DNA from: Rhodospirillales bacterium
GTDB lineage: Bacteria > Pseudomonadota > Alphaproteobacteria > Rhodospirillales > Defluviicoccaceae
DNA: 6,038 nucleotides
Reading direction: 5' to 3'
Assembly (NCBI GenBank): GCA_030622775.1
Contig: JAUXFS010000133.1
Coordinates: 1 to 6,038 of the forward strand
Shown here: positions 1 through 5,828 of the stretch, in pieces
Layout of the letters: each line of letters starts with the position of its first letter
How positions within the stretch are numbered: the first letter of the stretch is position 1
Program-made: the position numbers and the translations under genes
The notes under the pieces: model-generated
The model's database searches: none
Told to the model about the DNA's origin: nothing
The model's input: the letters and a program-made list of their open reading frames with translations, nothing else

Positions 1-1
1 G

Positions 2-703
2 CTCAAGACGCTGGTCGACACCGGCTTCTTCGGCCGTATCCTCTCGGTGCGCGGCGAGTTCGGTTATTGGGTGTTCGAGGGCGACTGGCTACCGACCCAG
101 CGTCCGTCGTGGAACTACCGCAAGGAGGACGGCGGCGGCATCATCATCGACATGATGTGCCATTGGCGCTACGTGCTCGACAATCTGTTTGGGCCGGTGC
201 GGGCGGTGACCTGCCTCGGGGCCATCCACGTTCCCGAACGGTGGGACGAAGCCGGGCGCCGTTACGACGTCACCGCCGACGACGCCTGCTACGCCAGCTT
301 GGAAATCGAGGGCGGCATCGTCGCCCACATCAACAGCTCCTGGTGTACACGGGTGCGCCGCGACGACCTGGTGACCTTCCATGTCGACGGCACGTTGGGC
401 TCGGCCGTCGCCGGTCTCCAAGACTGCCATATCCAGCCGCGGGTGGCGACGCCGAAGCCGGTGTGGAACCCCGATCTGCGCCAGAGCATCGATTTCTACG
501 ACACCTGGCAGGTGATGCCGGACAATGTCCCCTACGACAACGCGTTCAAGATCCAATGGGAGCTGTTCATCCGTCATCTGGTCGACGGCGATCCGTTCCG
601 GTGGAACCTGCGCGAGGCCGCCAAGGGGGTGCAACTCGCGGAGCTGGCGCAGCGGAGCTGGCGCGAGCGGCGTTGGTTCGACGTTCCCGAGATCGAGGAC
701 TGA
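2..703 (+). CDS. Gfo/Idh/MocA-family NAD(P)-dependent oxidoreductase, 5'-truncated by the window edge
   Basis: The reading frame is open from base 2 to the TGA at 701-703, giving 233 residues with no start in view. Family members are usually about 330-390 residues, so roughly the first 100-150 residues, including the Rossmann NAD(P)-binding fold and the catalytic Lys of the E-K-P motif, lie to the left. What remains is the C-terminal substrate-binding alpha/beta domain. Its signature is visible at visible residues 46-54 as G-G-G-I-I-I-D-M-M-C-H. The Asp (codon 149-151) and the His four residues later (codon 161-163) match the catalytic/substrate pair of inositol dehydrogenase-like enzymes, so the enzyme looks intact. 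Such proteins oxidise or reduce a hydroxyl on a sugar, inositol or related polyol in the cytoplasm. A GTG at 47 could be mistaken for a start, but the family match extends upstream of it. The next gene begins 3 bases after the stop. The family is secure; the substrate is unknown. Confidence 0.9.
   Translation, partial: LKTLVDTGFFGRILSVRGEFGYWVFEGDWLPTQRPSWNYRKEDGGGIIIDMMCHWRYVLDNLFGPVRAVTCLGAIHVPERWDEAGRRYDVTADDACYASLEIEGGIVAHINSSWCTRVRRDDLVTFHVDGTLGSAVAGLQDCHIQPRVATPKPVWNPDLRQSIDFYDTWQVMPDNVPYDNAFKIQWELFIRHLVDGDPFRWNLREAAKGVQLAELAQRSWRERRWFDVPEIED
695..698 (+). promoter_or_regulatory. Ribosome binding site supporting the GTG start at 707
   Basis: A GAGG sequence lies inside the last codons of the oxidoreductase gene, 8 bases before the GTG at 707. 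It supports this GTG as the true start of the DUF993 gene, with translation coupled to the gene before it. Confidence 0.5.
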
Positions 704-706
704 GCC

Positions 707-1870
707 GTGCCGACCATCGTTCTGCCGACTCCGGGCGGCGCCCTCGCGCCGTTCACCACGAGCTCGCCGCGCGGTTTTCCCGATCGACCGGCGACGCCGT
801 TCAACCGCGTCGCCTATGCCGCCGCCCACGTGGTCGCCGACCCGTTGGCCGATGTCGACCCGTGGCTGCGGCCGGCGATCGATTGGGAGACGACGATCGC
901 CTTCCGCCGCCATCTGTGGCGGCTCGGCTTCGGCGTCGCCGAGGCGATGGATACCGCCCAACGCGGCACCGGGCTCGATTGGCCGACGTCGCTCGAGCTG
1001 ATCCGCCGCAGCCTCGAGGCGGCCGCCGAAACACCCGGCGCGTCGATTGCTTGCGGCGCCGGAACCGACCACCTGATCGCGGACCCCAACTTGGGTTTGG
1101 ACGATGTGATCCGGGCCTACGAGGAGCAATGCGCGGCGATCGAGGCCCTGGGCGGGCGCATCATCCTGATGGCGAGCCGCGTCCTCGCCGCCCGCGCCAC
1201 TTCTCCCGACGACTATGCCCGGGTCTATGGCCGCGTCCTCCGTCAGGTCAAGGAGCCGGTGATCATTCACTGGCTGGGCGAGATGTTCGATCCTGCCCTC
1301 GCCGGTTACTGGGGCGCCGACGATCACGCGGCGGCGATGGACGTTTGCCTCGCCGTCATCGCCGACAACGCCGCCAAGGTCGACGGGGTCAAGATCTCAT
1401 TGTTGGACAAGGACAAGGAGGTGGCGATGCGCCGGCGCCTGCCGGCCGGCGTGCGCATGTACACCGGAGACGATTTCAACTTCGCGGAATTGATCGGCGG
1501 CGACGGGGAGGGCTACAGCGACGCTCTCCTCGGCATCTTCGACGCCATCGCGCCGGCGGCCTCGGCGGCGCTCGCCGCGCTGACGACGGGTGACGAGGCC
1601 GGGTTTCATGATATCCTGCGACCGACCGTGCCATTGTCGCGGCACATCTTCGCGGCGCCGACGCGCTTTTACAAGACCGGGGTGGTGTTCATGGCCTATC
1701 TCAATGGTCACCAGGATCATTTCGTGATGGTCGGTGGTCAGGAAAGCGCGCGCTCGACGCTGCATCTCGCCGACCTGTTTCGCCTCGCCGACCGGGCGGG
1801 GCTGTTCAGGGATCCCGATCTTGCCTGCGAACGCATGAGACGTGTCCTCGCGGTCAGGGGGATCGGTTAA
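707..1870 (+). CDS. DUF993 family protein, dihydrodipicolinate synthase/aldolase superfamily-like
   Basis: This 387-residue cytoplasmic protein starts at GTG and has no signal peptide or membrane segment. I recognise it as the DUF993 type, which annotation pipelines often label dihydrodipicolinate synthase family. Class I aldolases of that superfamily form a Schiff base between a barrel Lys and a keto acid. A matching Lys is K229 in V-D-G-V-K-I-S-L-L-D, the expected strand-6 setting. Other parts fit a beta/alpha barrel: C-G-A-G-T-D at 116-121, where family members carry a G-T-T-G-E-like loop, and a strand ending I-I-H-W-L-G at 186-191. The last is odd, because classical members have Y-Y-N-x-P there, with a catalytic Tyr; here H188/W189 take the place. 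At 387 residues it is also longer than the usual 290-310, with extra sequence at both ends. It sits 3 bases after the oxidoreductase and 38 before tctC. A retro-aldol or related keto-acid reaction on the imported compound is plausible but unproven. Family assignment is fairly sure, function is not. Confidence 0.8.
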   Translation: MPTIVLPTPGGALAPFTTSSPRGFPDRPATPFNRVAYAAAHVVADPLADVDPWLRPAIDWETTIAFRRHLWRLGFGVAEAMDTAQRGTGLDWPTSLELIRRSLEAAAETPGASIACGAGTDHLIADPNLGLDDVIRAYEEQCAAIEALGGRIILMASRVLAARATSPDDYARVYGRVLRQVKEPVIIHWLGEMFDPALAGYWGADDHAAAMDVCLAVIADNAAKVDGVKISLLDKDKEVAMRRRLPAGVRMYTGDDFNFAELIGGDGEGYSDALLGIFDAIAPAASAALAALTTGDEAGFHDILRPTVPLSRHIFAAPTRFYKTGVVFMAYLNGHQDHFVMVGGQESARSTLHLADLFRLADRAGLFRDPDLACERMRRVLAVRGIG

Positions 1871-1897
1871 GAAAGAAGTCCAACAACCGCTTCTAAA

Positions 1898-1903
1898 GGG
1901 AGG
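1898..1903 (+). promoter_or_regulatory. Strong Shine-Dalgarno sequence for tctC
   Basis: GGGAGG, preceded by AAA, lies 5 bases before the ATG at 1909 and 8 bases before a second in-frame ATG at 1912. It is the strongest ribosome binding site in the window and lies in its only noticeable intergenic gap (1871-1908). The spacing suits either ATG, and the spacing to 1912 is the more typical one, so the mature protein may begin as M-K-N rather than M-M-K-N. A strong site here would raise binding-protein output relative to the membrane subunits, as is usual for binding-protein-dependent importers. Confidence 0.75.
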
Positions 1904-1908
1904 AAGAA

Positions 1909-2913
1909 ATGATGAAAAATTTTCTGATTGCCGCGCTGGCGACCACGGTGTTTGCCGTTCCGGCCGTGGCCGGGGACTATCCCTGGAAGCCCGACAAGCC
2001 GATCACCATCATCGTGCCGTGGGGAGCGGGGGGGGCGACAGACCAGGTCACCCGCGTCACCGCGGGAGTTCTCGAAGACGAACTCGGCCAGAACGTGGTC
2101 GTCGTCAACCAGCCGGGAGCTTCGGGTTCGATCGGCAAGAAGAACGCCTGGGAGGCGCCGCGTGACGGTTACACCTGGGCGGCGGGGGCGCCGAAGCAAC
2201 TCGGCACCTACAAGCTCCTCGGTCAGTGGGACACCTGGATCGACAACTGGCGGCTCTACAACACGGTGACCAACGTGCCGCTGGTGTCGGTCAATCCGTC
2301 GAGCCCCTACAAGGACATGGGGCAGCTTCTTAAGGCGATGGCCGAGAAGGAAATTGCGGTGGCGACGGCGGGCGCCGGATCGTCGGGTCATGCGGCAATC
2401 GAAGGCATCAAGTCGGTAACGGGGATCAAGTACAAGCACGTGACCTATGACGGCGGCAACCCGGCGGTTATCGCCACCGTCGGCGGCGAAACCGAGGTGA
2501 CGACCCAACTCGCGTCGGAGCAGGCCGAAATGGTCCGCGGCGGTCGGCTGCGCCCCCTGGCGGTGTTGGCCTCGCAGCCGCTCGAGATCGAGGGTTACGG
2601 GACCGTTCCGCCGATCACCGACTACATCGACAAGCCGTTGCCGATCCTCTCCACCGCGTTCGGCATTTTCATTCCGAAGGAGGGCACGCCGGAGGAGGTC
2701 ATCGAGACCTTCAACATGATCTGGGAAAAGGCGATCCCCAACAGCAAGGCGCTCAAGGACTACGCGCTGCAGAAAGGGGCGCTGTTCACGCCGGTTTACG
2801 GCGACGAGGCCCGCGACAAGGTCTGGCCCGAAATACAGTCCGATGCATGGAGTTTCCATGCCGCGGGACGGGCCAAGATATCGCCCGAGGAACTCGGCAT
2901 TCCGAAGCCCTGA
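1909..2913 (+). CDS. tctC: Tripartite tricarboxylate transporter substrate-binding protein (TctC/Bug family)
   Basis: This is the periplasmic solute-binding protein of a TTT importer, 334 residues, a normal length. Residues 1-21 form a signal peptide: Lys at 3, a hydrophobic core, and an A-V-A cleavage site, probably after A21. The mature part opens with the Bug-family hallmark: Y-P at 24-25, then P-I-T-I-I-V-P-W-G-A-G-G-A-T-D at 31-45, followed by N-Q-P-G-A-S-G-S-I-G and P-R-D-G-Y-T. The central G-S-S-G-H-A-A-I-E segment and the V-G-G-E-T-E stretch before the second lobe are also typical. These loops bind the ligand carboxylate, in known members through backbone and water contacts, so the ligand cannot be read from charged residues. 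It is expected to capture a carboxylate in the periplasm and pass it to TctA/TctB. The gene has its own strong ribosome binding site, and tctB follows after 19 bases. A run of eight G falls in the codons of the G-A-G-G-A loop. The family is certain, the ligand unknown. Confidence 0.95.
   Translation: MMKNFLIAALATTVFAVPAVAGDYPWKPDKPITIIVPWGAGGATDQVTRVTAGVLEDELGQNVVVVNQPGASGSIGKKNAWEAPRDGYTWAAGAPKQLGTYKLLGQWDTWIDNWRLYNTVTNVPLVSVNPSSPYKDMGQLLKAMAEKEIAVATAGAGSSGHAAIEGIKSVTGIKYKHVTYDGGNPAVIATVGGETEVTTQLASEQAEMVRGGRLRPLAVLASQPLEIEGYGTVPPITDYIDKPLPILSTAFGIFIPKEGTPEEVIETFNMIWEKAIPNSKALKDYALQKGALFTPVYGDEARDKVWPEIQSDAWSFHAAGRAKISPEELGIPKP
2028..2035 (+). repeat. Run of eight G inside the tctC ligand-binding loop
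   Basis: Eight consecutive G encode the A40-G41-G42-A43 part of the conserved G-A-G-G-A-T-D loop, using two GGG codons in a row. The frame is intact across it, since the TctC reading frame is continuous and matches the family on both sides. Homopolymers of this length are prone to slippage and to sequencing error. Confidence 0.6.
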
Positions 2914-2932
2914 CGGGCCACGTCGCTCGTCG

Positions 2933-3463
2933 ATGGGTAGAAAGATCGGGTTGCGGCCGGGACCGGGTCTCCGGGCGGACTTTCTGTTCGGGCTGGTCCT
3001 GGTCGCGCTCGGCATCGCGGTAGCCTTCGAGTCCTGGCACATGCCCCGGCTTACCGAACTCGGTGTCCATCCGATGACGGCGCCGGGGCTGGTGCCCGGT
3101 TTGCTCGGACTGGTAACGGCGTTGCTCGGAGGTATTCTCACCACCCGATCCGCCCGAACCGGCGATGATTCCATCGCGGGTGTGGTCGGGAGCGATAGCC
3201 GGAACCTCTCGCGGCAGGCAGGACGGTTTGCCCTTACCCTCGTCCTCTGTCTCGCCTACGCGGTGGTGCTGGTCGGCCGGGTGGAGTTCGCGCTGGCCAC
3301 CGGGCTTTTCGTGTTTTCCTTCATCGTCCTGTTCGAATGGAATAGTGAACGCGATTTCTCCGGCCATGTCAGGGCTGTCGTGTTCGCGAGTGTCGAGGCC
3401 GTGATCGTCGCCGCCCTGGTCACCGTCGTTTTCGAACGGATCTTCCTCGTGCGTCTTCCCTGA
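2933..3463 (+). CDS. tctB: Tripartite tricarboxylate transporter small membrane subunit (TctB family)
   Basis: This is a small hydrophobic inner-membrane protein of 176 residues, close to the usual 140-180 of TctB. Likely membrane segments are at about 17-33, 51-70, 98-115, 119-135 and 147-168. The second begins with H-P-M-T-A-P-G-L-V-P-G-L-L-G at 46-59, the TctB-type motif of a Gly/Pro turn leading into a Leu-rich helix. Residues 71-97 form a polar loop with several Arg and Asp residues. TctB works with TctA as the membrane part of the importer; its precise role is poorly known. The frame is open further upstream to an ATG at 2843, but that start would overlap tctC by 71 bases and add an Arg/Pro-rich tail unlike the family, so ATG 2933 is preferred. 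No clear ribosome binding site precedes 2933, so translation probably depends on coupling to tctC. Sequence conservation in this family is low; the call rests on hydropathy, the motif and its place between tctC and tctA. Confidence 0.9.
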   Translation: MGRKIGLRPGPGLRADFLFGLVLVALGIAVAFESWHMPRLTELGVHPMTAPGLVPGLLGLVTALLGGILTTRSARTGDDSIAGVVGSDSRNLSRQAGRFALTLVLCLAYAVVLVGRVEFALATGLFVFSFIVLFEWNSERDFSGHVRAVVFASVEAVIVAALVTVVFERIFLVRLP

Positions 3464-3468
3464 ACGCC

Positions 3469-4992
3469 ATGGCCGACGGTCTCGGATACTTCTTCGCTGC
3501 GCTGGGCGGCTTTCTGGCGCCGGCAACGCTGTTCAACATCGGCTGGGCGACTCTTCTCGGGATGACCGTCGGCATGTTGCCGGGGCTGACGGCAACCCTC
3601 GGCGTCGCACTTCTGACCACCCTGACCTTCCGGATGGGGGCGAGCGACGCCATCCTTATTCTCGTCTGCATGTACGTGGGCGCGATCTACGGCGGCAGCA
3701 GGTCGGCGATTCTCCTCAATATACCGGGCACTCCGGCCAACGCGGCCTCGGCCCTTGACGGCTTCCCGTTGGCCCGTGCGGGCCGCGCCGGCGAGGCGCT
3801 CGGCCTCGCCACCGTCGGTTCGTTCTGCGGCAGCTTCATCGGCATGCTGATGCTGGCCCTGGTCGCTCCGGTGCTGGCGGAGTTCGCCTTGAAGTTCGGT
3901 TCGACCGAGTTCTTCTGGCTGGCGGTCTTCGGCATCGTCATCTCCGGCCGGCTGACCTCGGTGGACGACCCGCTCAAGGGCTGGATCGCCGGCGTACTCG
4001 GCCTGCTGGTGGCGATGGTCGGCCAGGAGGGCATCCACGCCTATCAGCGCTTCTCCTATGGATCGACGGATCTCGCCGGCGGTTTCGGGCTGTTGCCGGC
4101 GCTGGTTGGAGCGTTCGGGTTCGCCGAAGTCCTGCAGGTGATGAAGAATCTGAAATACGAAACCGTGCGCGGTGCCAGCGACCGGATCCTGCCACGCCTG
4201 CGCGAGGTCGCGCAGCGGACGCGGACGATCGTGCGGTCCGGCCTGATCGGCACGTTCATGGGTTTGCTCCCGGGTGTCGGCGAGGACATGGGCGCGTGGG
4301 CGTCCTACGCCGCCGCGAGGCGCGCCTCCAAGACCCCGGAGGAATACGGAAAGGGATCGCTGGAAGGATTGATCGCCTCCGAGACCGGCAACAACGCCGC
4401 CGTTCCCGGCGCGATCATCCCGGTCCTCACCCTGGCGGTTCCCGGCTCCGCGCCGGCCGCGGTGCTGCTGGCCGCGATGTTCATTCACGGCGTGCGGCCG
4501 GGGCCGCTGATCATGATCGAGTTTCCGAGCTTCATCTTCGAGGTCGTCGCCATGGTGTTCGTTGCCAGTGTCGCGATCCTCGTCTTGGGTCTCCTGCTCA
4601 CTCGGCCGCTGCTGTTGGTTCTGAGGGTATCGCGCGAAAAACTGATGCCGGTCGTCTTCGTGCTGTGCACGGTCGGCTCGTTCGCCATTGCCAGCCGGGT
4701 TTTCGACATCCGGGTGATGCTCGGTTTCGGCATCCTCGGCTTCTTCCTGCGCGAAATGAAATATCCGATGGCGCCGTTCGTGCTCGGCATCGTCCTCGGC
4801 GACATCCTCGACAAAAACTTTCGCCGGGGCATGGTTCTCTCGGACGGCAGCCTTGAGCCGTTTTTCACCCGCCCGATCAGCGCGGTGCTCGCGACGATCA
4901 CCATTGGCGTCATTGTGCTTGCGATTCCACCCGTCAGGCGTTTAATCGGAAGCCTTGTCCGTCGCATCCCCTTCGGCCGGTCGAACCCATGA
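3469..4992 (+). CDS. tctA: Tripartite tricarboxylate transporter large membrane subunit (TctA family)
   Basis: This 507-residue polytopic inner-membrane protein forms the translocation path of the TTT importer and is normally driven by an ion gradient. The length is standard for the family. Conserved signatures are all present: G-M-L-P-G-L-T-A at 35-42; Y-G-G-S at 74-77; N-I-P-G-T-P-A-N-A-A at 84-93 followed by D-G-F-P; L-L-P-G-V-G-E-D at 266-273; E-T-G-N-N-A-A-V-P-G at 305-314; and L-A-V-P-G-S at 322-327. The P-G-L-T and P-G-V-G elements occur once in each half, in line with the family's two-fold pseudo-symmetry. About a dozen hydrophobic segments can be seen, and the C-terminus is basic. 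ATG 3469 begins 5 bases after the tctB stop with no evident ribosome binding site, so reinitiation is likely. The stop overlaps the ATG of the next gene (ATGA, 4989-4992). No truncation or frameshift is seen. Confidence 0.97.
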   Translation: MADGLGYFFAALGGFLAPATLFNIGWATLLGMTVGMLPGLTATLGVALLTTLTFRMGASDAILILVCMYVGAIYGGSRSAILLNIPGTPANAASALDGFPLARAGRAGEALGLATVGSFCGSFIGMLMLALVAPVLAEFALKFGSTEFFWLAVFGIVISGRLTSVDDPLKGWIAGVLGLLVAMVGQEGIHAYQRFSYGSTDLAGGFGLLPALVGAFGFAEVLQVMKNLKYETVRGASDRILPRLREVAQRTRTIVRSGLIGTFMGLLPGVGEDMGAWASYAAARRASKTPEEYGKGSLEGLIASETGNNAAVPGAIIPVLTLAVPGSAPAAVLLAAMFIHGVRPGPLIMIEFPSFIFEVVAMVFVASVAILVLGLLLTRPLLLVLRVSREKLMPVVFVLCTVGSFAIASRVFDIRVMLGFGILGFFLREMKYPMAPFVLGIVLGDILDKNFRRGMVLSDGSLEPFFTRPISAVLATITIGVIVLAIPPVRRLIGSLVRRIPFGRSNP

Positions 4993-5828
4993 AGCTCTCA
5001 CTCTGCAACGAAGTCATCCGTGATCTCGACTTTCCGGCCCAGTGTGCCCTCGCCGCCGAGCTCGGTTATGAAGGGCTCGAGGTGGCGCCGTTCACGTTGG
5101 ATGACGATCCCCACCTCATGTCCGCGCGCCGCCGGGCGGAGGTGCGCCAAGCCGCCGCCGACGCCGGGATCTCGATCACTGGGCTGCACTGGCTGCTGGT
5201 GACGCCGGCCGGCTTGACGCTGAACGGCCCCGACGAGGCGGCGCGGCTCAGGACCGTCGACGTCATGCGGAGGCTGGTGCACCTGTGTGCCGATCTGGGA
5301 GGGACGGTTCTGGTCCACGGCTCGCCGGCGCAACGCACCGTGGCGGACGACGACGATCCCAAAGCGGCTTGGGAGCGGGCACGGGAAAGCTTCGCCGCCG
5401 TTGCCGAGGAAGCCGAGTCCGCCGGCGTGGTCTACTGCGTGGAGGCGCTGGCGCGGCGCGAGACCAATTTCATCAACACCGTGGCGGAGGCCGTGACAAT
5501 GGTCGAGGCGGTCGGCAGCCCGGCGCTGCGGACGATGATCGATTGCTCGGCGGCGTCGCAGACCGAGGGCGAGAGCATTCCGAATCTCATCGAGCGCTGG
5601 GTTCCGGCCGGCATGGTGAGGCATGTCCAAGTCAACGACGCCAACCGACAGGGTCCGGGTCAGGGAGATGTTACTTTCGCCGACGTGTTCGTGGCCCTGC
5701 ACAGGGTCGGTTACGACGGCGTCGTCGCCGTCGAGCCGTTCGACTACCGGCCCGACGGTCCGACCTGTGCGGCACGCGCCATCGGCTATCTGCGAGGCAT
5801 CGAGGAGACACTCGCATGGACACGCTAG
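4989..5828 (+). CDS. Sugar phosphate isomerase/epimerase-like TIM-barrel protein
   Basis: This 279-residue soluble protein belongs to the xylose isomerase-like/AP endonuclease family 2 superfamily, and its length is typical. The N-terminus (M-K-L-S-L-C-N-E) and the G-Y-E-G-L-E-V strand near 30 fit strands 1 and 2 of the barrel. The four expected divalent-metal ligands are visible: E152 (Y-C-V-E-A-L), D185 (M-I-D-C-S), H212 (R-H-V-Q-V-N-D) and E249 (V-A-V-E-P-F). This spacing is very close to that of D-tagatose 3-epimerase. The His usually found three residues after the Asp is replaced by A188. A conserved-looking N-D-A-N-R-Q-G-P-G-Q-G loop at 216-226 follows the metal His. The likely reaction is metal-dependent epimerisation or aldose-ketose isomerisation of a sugar or keto-acid sugar in the cytoplasm. 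IolE/IolI-like dehydratase or isomerase and hydroxypyruvate isomerase are alternatives. The ATG overlaps the tctA stop by 4 bases and lacks a clear ribosome binding site, so translation is probably coupled. The family is sure, the substrate unknown. Confidence 0.9.
   Translation: MKLSLCNEVIRDLDFPAQCALAAELGYEGLEVAPFTLDDDPHLMSARRRAEVRQAAADAGISITGLHWLLVTPAGLTLNGPDEAARLRTVDVMRRLVHLCADLGGTVLVHGSPAQRTVADDDDPKAAWERARESFAAVAEEAESAGVVYCVEALARRETNFINTVAEAVTMVEAVGSPALRTMIDCSAASQTEGESIPNLIERWVPAGMVRHVQVNDANRQGPGQGDVTFADVFVALHRVGYDGVVAVEPFDYRPDGPTCAARAIGYLRGIEETLAWTR
5802..5807 (+). promoter_or_regulatory. Ribosome binding site deciding the start at 5816
   Basis: GAGGAG lies 8 bases before the ATG at 5816, inside the last codons of the isomerase gene. 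It supports this ATG as the start of the final gene despite the 13-base overlap with the gene before it. Confidence 0.65.

Noticed and set aside
89..1327. Long open frame of 412 codons on the minus strand across the first two genes
   Set aside because: The plus-strand frames there carry clear family motifs. The minus-strand product is rich in Arg, Gly, Asp and His with no recognisable domain, as expected for the reverse frame of GC-rich codons.
1427..1458. Dyad ATGCGC...GCGCAT inside the DUF993 gene, with GC-rich inner sequence, considered as an operator or terminator
   Set aside because: The arms are only 6 bases, the pairing does not extend inward, there is no T-run after it, and it lies mid-gene in sequence where such GC-rich dyads are frequent.
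67..1593. Long plus-strand open frame of 508 codons spanning the oxidoreductase and DUF993 genes
   Set aside because: The product is extremely Arg-rich with low-complexity texture and crosses the boundary of two well-supported genes; it is an out-of-frame shadow.
1871..1908. A separate promoter or rho-independent terminator in the gap before tctC
   Set aside because: The gap is 38 bases, with no T-run after a stable hairpin and no convincing -35/-10 pair; it is better explained as the ribosome binding region of tctC within one operon.
2843..2932. Upstream ATG at 2843 as the start of tctB
   Set aside because: It would overlap tctC by 71 bases and add about 30 Arg/Pro-rich residues not seen in the family. 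ATG 2933 gives a normal TctB length with the first membrane helix near the N-terminus.
1867..3174. 435-codon and 410-codon minus-strand open frames opposite tctC, tctB and tctA (the second at 3256-4488)
   Set aside because: Both are Arg/Gly/Asp/His-rich translations without domain features, lying opposite genes with strong transporter motifs.
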